Positions 59,524-64,000 of a DNA stretch of 64,000 nt are shown here, piece by piece. The DNA comes from Eukaryota sp. TZLM1-RC. Its lineage: Eukaryota; Metamonada: BaSk clade. How positions within the stretch are numbered: the first letter of the stretch is position 1; each line of letters starts with the position of its first letter. The stretch lies in NCBI GenBank assembly GCA_040285825.1, contig JAUPSS010000006.1, positions 434,001 to 498,000 on the forward strand, read 5' to 3'. The position numbers were made by a program, and so were the translations under genes. Under the pieces are notes generated by a model. It was given only the letters and a program-made list of their open reading frames with translations. It searched no databases and was not told where the DNA came from.

Positions 59524-59739
59524 TTACCAGTTCACTGGACAAACTTGCTGAGTATTGATTTTTAAGCAATCTGTCAAAAAGTTGATGATAGTCCTTATGG
59601 AAACGGGAACCACAAAAATCAACAAACTCAAAAACATCAAAAAAAAACAATTTAAAACAAAACATAAACAAAAGAAACATCCCGTATCCAAGGTGATTAG
59701 TAGTATGGCTGATTCAACAACCCCCATATCATGACTCAC
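59524..59739 (-). CDS. Small hydrophobic ORF
   Basis: A hydrophobic run (TGCFFCLCFVLNCFFLMFLS and LLIFVVPVSI) could be a membrane segment. It lies upstream of the LRR gene on the same strand but no join is evident. Low-complexity T-rich DNA could produce such a frame by chance. Confidence 0.25.
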   Translation of the reverse strand: MSHDMGVVESAILLITLDTGCFFCLCFVLNCFFLMFLSLLIFVVPVSIRTIINFLTDCLKINTQQVCPVNW

Positions 59740-59759
59740 ATAATGACTGAAAAAAGTGC

Positions 59760-60160
59760 AATACTCTACCCCACGGAAGGATCAGAACGACGATTTCGAT
59801 ATGCCTGGTGTGTACAGGTTGAGCTTTTCATACTCAATATATCTGGAGTTGGACCGGATTGTTACGCACATCAAAAGAGGTGTCCAGTTGAGCAGGTGTT
59901 GTATTAATGTTGAACTGTTCACAATTGATTTTTGGCATGGTGGAGAATAATGATTATTTATTGTGTTTTCGTGTTGGCACAACAGACACCAATACTGTGT
60001 TGGGTTATGTCGACTTAGTTCCATAAACAGATAAACAATAACTACACGGAGAGTTTATGGACGGAGTTAAGAAAATCAAATAAAATAAACAAACAACAAA
60101 TTTAAACTAATGATGACGTGATGTCACGTCAACCTTCCAAATCGGGAAGAGCACGTTTAG
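59760..60160 (-). repeat. Possible LTR downstream of the Ty3 integrase
   Basis: On the minus strand the stop of the integrase is followed within 40 bp by TTGACGTGACATCACGTCAT, then AT-rich sequence with TTATTTTATTTGATTTTC. No second copy within the window, so the assignment rests on position alone. Confidence 0.3.
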
Positions 60161-60161
60161 G

Positions 60162-61423
60162 CTAAGCTGACACTGCCTCTTCCTTCTTTCTTCCGCGTTT
60201 CTTAATGGAAGGAGGATCAGAGAGTTTCATGTATTGATGATAAGCAGCAGTGTTTTTAATCGAGTCGGTTGGCTGAATGGTCGTGGTACCATCGGACCAG
60301 AGGACGGTTGCTGAGTCACCAGAGATGTCTTTGATTGCGTCAAGGATAAGTTCTCCTGAATCAGCGGCTACATAGACGTTCAATATTTCAGCGGGCAAGG
60401 AAGATAGGCAAGGCTTCACCAGGTGAATGGCGGTCTTAAATTAAAACCTTCATAAATTAAAAATCCTTCTTAAATTAAAACCTTCTAAATAAAAACCTTC
60501 TTAAATTAAAAATCCTTCTAAATAAAAACCTTCTAAATAAAAACCTTCTTAAATAAAAAATCCTTCTAAATAAAAAATCCTTCTTAAATTGAAACCCTCT
60601 AAATCAAAACCGTCTTAAATCAACGGAGAGGATATGAGAGATCGACGAGACGGAGAAGGAGAGCAATATCGACGAGACGGAGAGTATATGAGAGATCGTC
60701 GAGACGGAGAAGGAGAGCCAGATCGAGGATAAGGAGAGCCACATCGAAGAGAAGGAGAGCAAGATGGACGAGACGAAGAGTATATGAGAGATCGACGAGA
60801 CGGAGACGGTGAGCAAGATCGACGAGACGGTGAGCATATGAGAGATCGACGAGAAGGAGAGCCAGATCGAAGAGAAAGACATACAGAGGGTATCAAAGAT
60901 GGAGCAGACGGAGACACTTCACGATCGTAATGTAAAGATGAATGAAGAATCTGAAGTTAGTTGAGGGCTAGTATTATAATACATACACATGCATCACAAC
61001 AGTGATCTGAAAAATGCAAAGCCCAAAACCGGTCTTGAGAGAGGATCCGGTGACGGGGTTCTGGACAAGGAGAGAGCTAGGTGAGAGTATCTTGAGGACG
61101 ATGTAAGAACCTACAAAGTGGCCGTGGAGTTTGTCTGGTTTCTCGCGCAGAACAAAAACACGATCGTCGACTTGAGGGCGATAAGCGAGCACGGGCATAT
61201 CAAGAGGAGATTGATCGAGGGATTGGCTTACAGCTTTCCAGGAAGAGACGAGCTTCTCTGTCAGATTTTTCAGGTGTTCAATGAATTCAGGCTTGTCGGA
61301 AGGCAGTGGATGAGAAGTAAAGGAAGTCAACAGTTGGTTGGGCAAGAGACGAGGAGAGGTATCAGAGCCGAAAATTAGGCTATAAGGAGAGGCATTCAGG
61401 GCTTTCCTTTCTTGAGAGTTCAT
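60162..61423 (-). pseudogene. Ty3-type integrase C-terminus, split by minisatellites
   Basis: Upstream part (61423-60974): SPYSLIFGSDTSPRLLPNQL, DDRVFVLREKPDKLHGHFVG, SYIVLKILSPSSLLVQNP. Downstream part (60419-60162): AADSGELILDAIKDISGDSA, TVLWSDGTTTIQPTDSIKNT and a basic end. Together they equal the domain order of the 29.6-kb integrase (GDYIL, GPYLVLE, TVRWFGGDTTEEP). Some 550 bp of tandem repeats separate the halves. SPYSL(I)(F)G is the usual end of the integrase core in Ty3 elements. Confidence 0.65.
60430..60925 (-). repeat. Two minisatellites inserted in the integrase
   Basis: 60430-60610: variants of CTTCTTAAATTAAAACC. 60615-60905: variants of GAGATCGACGAGACGGAGA, open on the minus strand as [19 protein letters not shown] RS repeats. 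A short relative of both types lies at 63000-63130. Confidence 0.8.
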
Positions 61424-61439
61424 ACCATGCTCGTCAAGA

Positions 61440-61921
61440 CGTTGTGGGTTTATAATGATGCAAGTTTTAGTTTGGTTTGGTTGCTAATATCGATGCTGAA
61501 GTAATTGATAGTTTTTTTCTGTTTTTAATAAATAATTGTTTTAATAGTGTTTTATTCTTATAATAAAGTAAATTCAATGTTTCCAAAAGGGCTCAATCTG
61601 TCATATGTGTAATGATTTGAAGATTGATATAATTTCAATTTTTCGAAAATTAATCAAATGTGAAATGATGTTGTATACAACATTTAGAAAATTTATAAAA
61701 TGTTGCGGGTAACATCATTGTTTTAAAAGGTGTTTTATACGACATCATTGCAACTAAAATTTAATCCAAATCCATCCACCATGCCCGTCTCCACCAGAAA
61801 CGCTTCCAAACAGTCTGCTGTTAGCTAAGGCTAAACCATTTCGGAAAGTATCACGTTTCCAATCACGTGATCTTTAGTTTAAATTCGTTTTGTAGTTTTT
61901 GATTTTCTTATCTCCTTTTTT
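61440..61921. other. No gene supported
   Basis: Spacer. A 15-codon frame at 61782 (MPVSTRNASKQSAVS) resembles the start of a Gag-like protein but stops at once. Confidence 0.35.
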
Positions 61922-62570
61922 CAGACTCCACAATTGACCTAAATGTATCAAAGTGCCTAAAAATGCTGTATGAATCATCTAGGTAATCTTTCTAACTGAA
62001 ATAAACACTTCACTTGAATCAAACTTGTCAAACCTGTCATATATGACAGATTTGTTTTAAATCAAAACTAAAACATCGTAATTCTCACCATAGCATTTGA
62101 TGTTTGCTATCAATAAAAAACAGAATGTAAACCGATTTTATTACAAAACAAAAAACAATCTAAAATCAACTAATTAGTAATTAGTACTTATTTCTTTTTG
62201 ATTTTTGTGAAATAAAGCAATATTGGTATATATTTATGTTTCAACAATCTAAGCAATTTCTATTTAATATGAGTGACATAATTTAATTCCACATCAAAAC
62301 ATATCATTAATCACTTGTAGGTCTTTTTATTTTATAATTTTTGTACAATGTTATGCAAAGTGGTTTGTTGGATAAGTCGTTACCTACAAATATATAGTGT
62401 TCGTCTCTCCACATATGTAATACCACCGCAATAAAAATATGTTCTTGAACATAAAATGGCGACTGTATTTTTACATGTGTCAAATCTATATATCCTATGT
62501 GTCTATTGGTATTAAAATTATGTAATTATCTTGTATTATATTTTGAAATCTAGTGTTTCCGAAAAGCATA
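61922..62570 (+). repeat. Dispersed repeats: copies of 43.86-44.10 kb and of REP2
   Basis: 61922-62180 matches 43855-44130 with small indels; 62200-62560 matches 50410-50770. The order of the two blocks differs from that elsewhere, so they are separate units that have come to lie side by side. Confidence 0.8.
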
Positions 62571-62791
62571 TTTGCTTTCTGTAAGTGAGGAGATGTATAA
62601 CGTAATGGGGGTTAGGATGAGGATAATTTGAGTTGAACCTATATAATATAAACTAAAGTACTTGTCGCTTTAGCCTAATTAAAACCATAATTTTTGTCAT
62701 TTTGCTTATTAAAACAAAATTACCTTGTACTTCAAATTGACCAAAAACATATTGTGAACAGTTTTCGACTCACAACAATCCTCTGTTCCTA

Positions 62792-63058
62792 CTATTGGGG
62801 TGAAGGCAAAAACCACATCGTGGTCCGGAAATGTCTCAATCTATCAACGTAGCAGGAAAGAAGGTGAATTTTGTTTTTCATGACATTATCCTCCAAGTAA
62901 CTGATTACTGGAGAAAGTTGTGGATCCTCATTGAACCTTGATAAAAGCTCTTCAATAAGGAGAATTAATCTCAATATTGTTTGTAACCTTTCAATTTCAA
63001 TTGATTCATTGAATAAAAATCTTCTTAATTGAATAAAGATTTTCTTAATTGAATACAA
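62792..63058 (-). CDS. Helical ORF of about 88 aa
   Basis: SIEIERLQTILRLILLIEEL, LSRFNEDPQLSPVISYLEDN, VMKNKIHLLSCYVDRLRHF. Strongly helical, Leu-rich, probably an exon. The N-terminal 20 residues derive from the AATCTTCTTAATTGAAT tandem repeat, so the start is doubtful. Confidence 0.35.
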   Translation of the reverse strand: MYSIKKIFIQLRRFLFNESIEIERLQTILRLILLIEELLSRFNEDPQLSPVISYLEDNVMKNKIHLLSCYVDRLRHFRTTMWFLPSPQ

Positions 63059-63486
63059 ACCTTCTTAATTAAAAAACCTTCTGATCAACAAATCTTCAAA
63101 AATCAGATAGGAGAGAGAAGGAGCGTCAGATCGGAGAGACGACTTATGGTTAGCTACTGACAGGGACTGGAATTTATTTTATCTTATTGCGAAGCTCAAT
63201 TTCAAGAAAATAAATTATTGTTGTTGCAGATTATTATTTAATTCCACAGAGTTGCCAAAATTCACAAAAAAATTATTGCATCAAATCTTTGAGAAACAGG
63301 TTATCAACAACACCATTTTTAACGTTAACGTAAATCTTCAATTTTGTTAGCAATATATTTATCAGAATTCTAGCTTACTTTTGCAAGACCTACAACTGAT
63401 TAATGATATGTTTTGATGTGGAATTAAATTAGGTCACTCATATTAAATAGAAATTGCTTAGATTGTTGAAACATAAATAAATACCG
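63059..63486. other. Minisatellite remnant and inverted REP2 fragment
   Basis: 63059-63130 is a short version of the minisatellites at 60.4-60.9 kb. 63370-63482 is the reverse complement of 62220-62330 (AACTGATTAATGATATGTTT). No gene. Confidence 0.6.
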
Positions 63487-64000
63487 ACGTCTGGGCGGCA
63501 TGATTCAGAGTGAGTTGGTTATTATATGAATAAATTTGATTGCAACGTACACATACGTTCCTTGCAATACTTTCTCAAAACATTTTAAAAACATGTTTGT
63601 TGTAGAGTATAAATGTCAATGATGCAAGTATATGATATCCTATAGTATATGATATATTCACTGGTTTATTAAAATAACGTACAAGCCATCATATTCAACA
63701 ACATAAAAATAAACCAAGATGAGTTAGTTTATAACCAAAACAACCAAATTTTCTTGCGGAAAATGATGCTATAAAAGACGACGAGCATATAGATTTGTCA
63801 AAATCAACATTTGATTGTATTATTTTTAATTGTAAAACATCAACAACAACATGAACAACAATTAAATTTTGTTTAGAAAACCATTTTATTGGCCTAACAC
63901 CTACAGTTGAAATGAAATTAGACAAGTATTGAAACGAACATGTGTACATTGTAATGAAATTTATTAATATATTAACCAACCAACTGTGAACAACCAACTG
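63487..64000 (+). repeat. Dispersed repeat REP3, second copy
   Basis: Direct copy of 42963-43500, running off the window end. The minus-strand open stretch (FISTVGVRPIKWFSKQNLIV) is conserved between the copies. Confidence 0.85.

Overview
The window looks like a piece of nuclear genome from an unidentified, AT-rich microbial or parasitic eukaryote, dominated by mobile and repeated DNA. Eukaryotic signs are spliceosomal introns (GT-AG), a divergent histone H4, a SET domain, an AMSH-type JAMM peptidase, telobox/Rap1-like Myb domains, Ty3-type and LINE-type retroelement debris, Tc1/IS630-like DNA transposons and a 455-bp satellite. The introns are extraordinarily short (18-33 nt, mostly 27-30, starting GTATG). 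They can be checked internally, because removing them restores one reading frame, in the same phase, in several diverged copies of the same gene. I cannot name the species; introns this short are known from dicyemids, Blastocystis, some Rhizaria and ciliates, and codon use does not suggest a ciliate code.

Layout. 1-3.06 kb: a repeat module (REP), then the remains of a spliced multi-gene element with an SF3-helicase-like gene. 3.09-6.16 kb: a quiet AT-rich island with a DUF4116-like repeat protein, a PD-(D/E)XK nuclease-like protein and three orphans. 6.3-10.6 kb: LINE 3' end, histone H4 fragment interrupted by a nearly intact 1.86-kb Tc1/IS630-like transposon, then a REP module. 10.8-17.5 kb: minus-strand genes of a multi-copy element family, including a bacterial-type tyrosine recombinase, a conserved small protein (called P3 here) and an unknown protein (P1). 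17.7-24.5 kb: repeats, a seven-unit satellite array and a second LINE 3' end. 24.6-31.9 kb: REP module, orphan genes, a JAMM fragment, a Ty3 integrase C-terminus and a telobox-like Myb exon cut by an inverted satellite unit. 32.8-42.7 kb: decayed transposase, REP modules, LRR gene, protease-like, zinc-finger and P-loop fragments, an intact JAMM gene and a truncated SET gene. 42.7-51.6 kb: dispersed repeats, a Rap1-like Myb gene, the longer histone H4 copy, a REP module, and a SET gene joined to a tyrosine recombinase. 51.7-55.1 kb: plus-strand genes of unknown function. 55.1-64 kb: second two-gene transposon, a small hAT-like element with a BED finger, a REP module, an LRR paralogue, a Ty3 integrase split by minisatellites, and more dispersed repeats.

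Two organising themes stand out. First, the REP module (a Pol III B-box-like motif, a decayed conserved ORF and a roughly 260-bp terminal block) recurs about seven times, and the gene beyond its terminal block is always unrelated and always points into it. Second, a family of spliced genes (tyrosine recombinase, P1, P3, SF3-helicase-like, and a gene with an ALNPV motif) recurs in different combinations and decay states. This suggests an integrative element that I cannot match to a named group. Most copies are broken; intact-looking genes are the transposase at 7.56 kb, the JAMM gene at 40.1 kb, the 270-aa and 180-aa proteins at 4.2 and 5.6 kb, the 261-aa orphan at 27.8 kb and the Myb gene at 44.2 kb.
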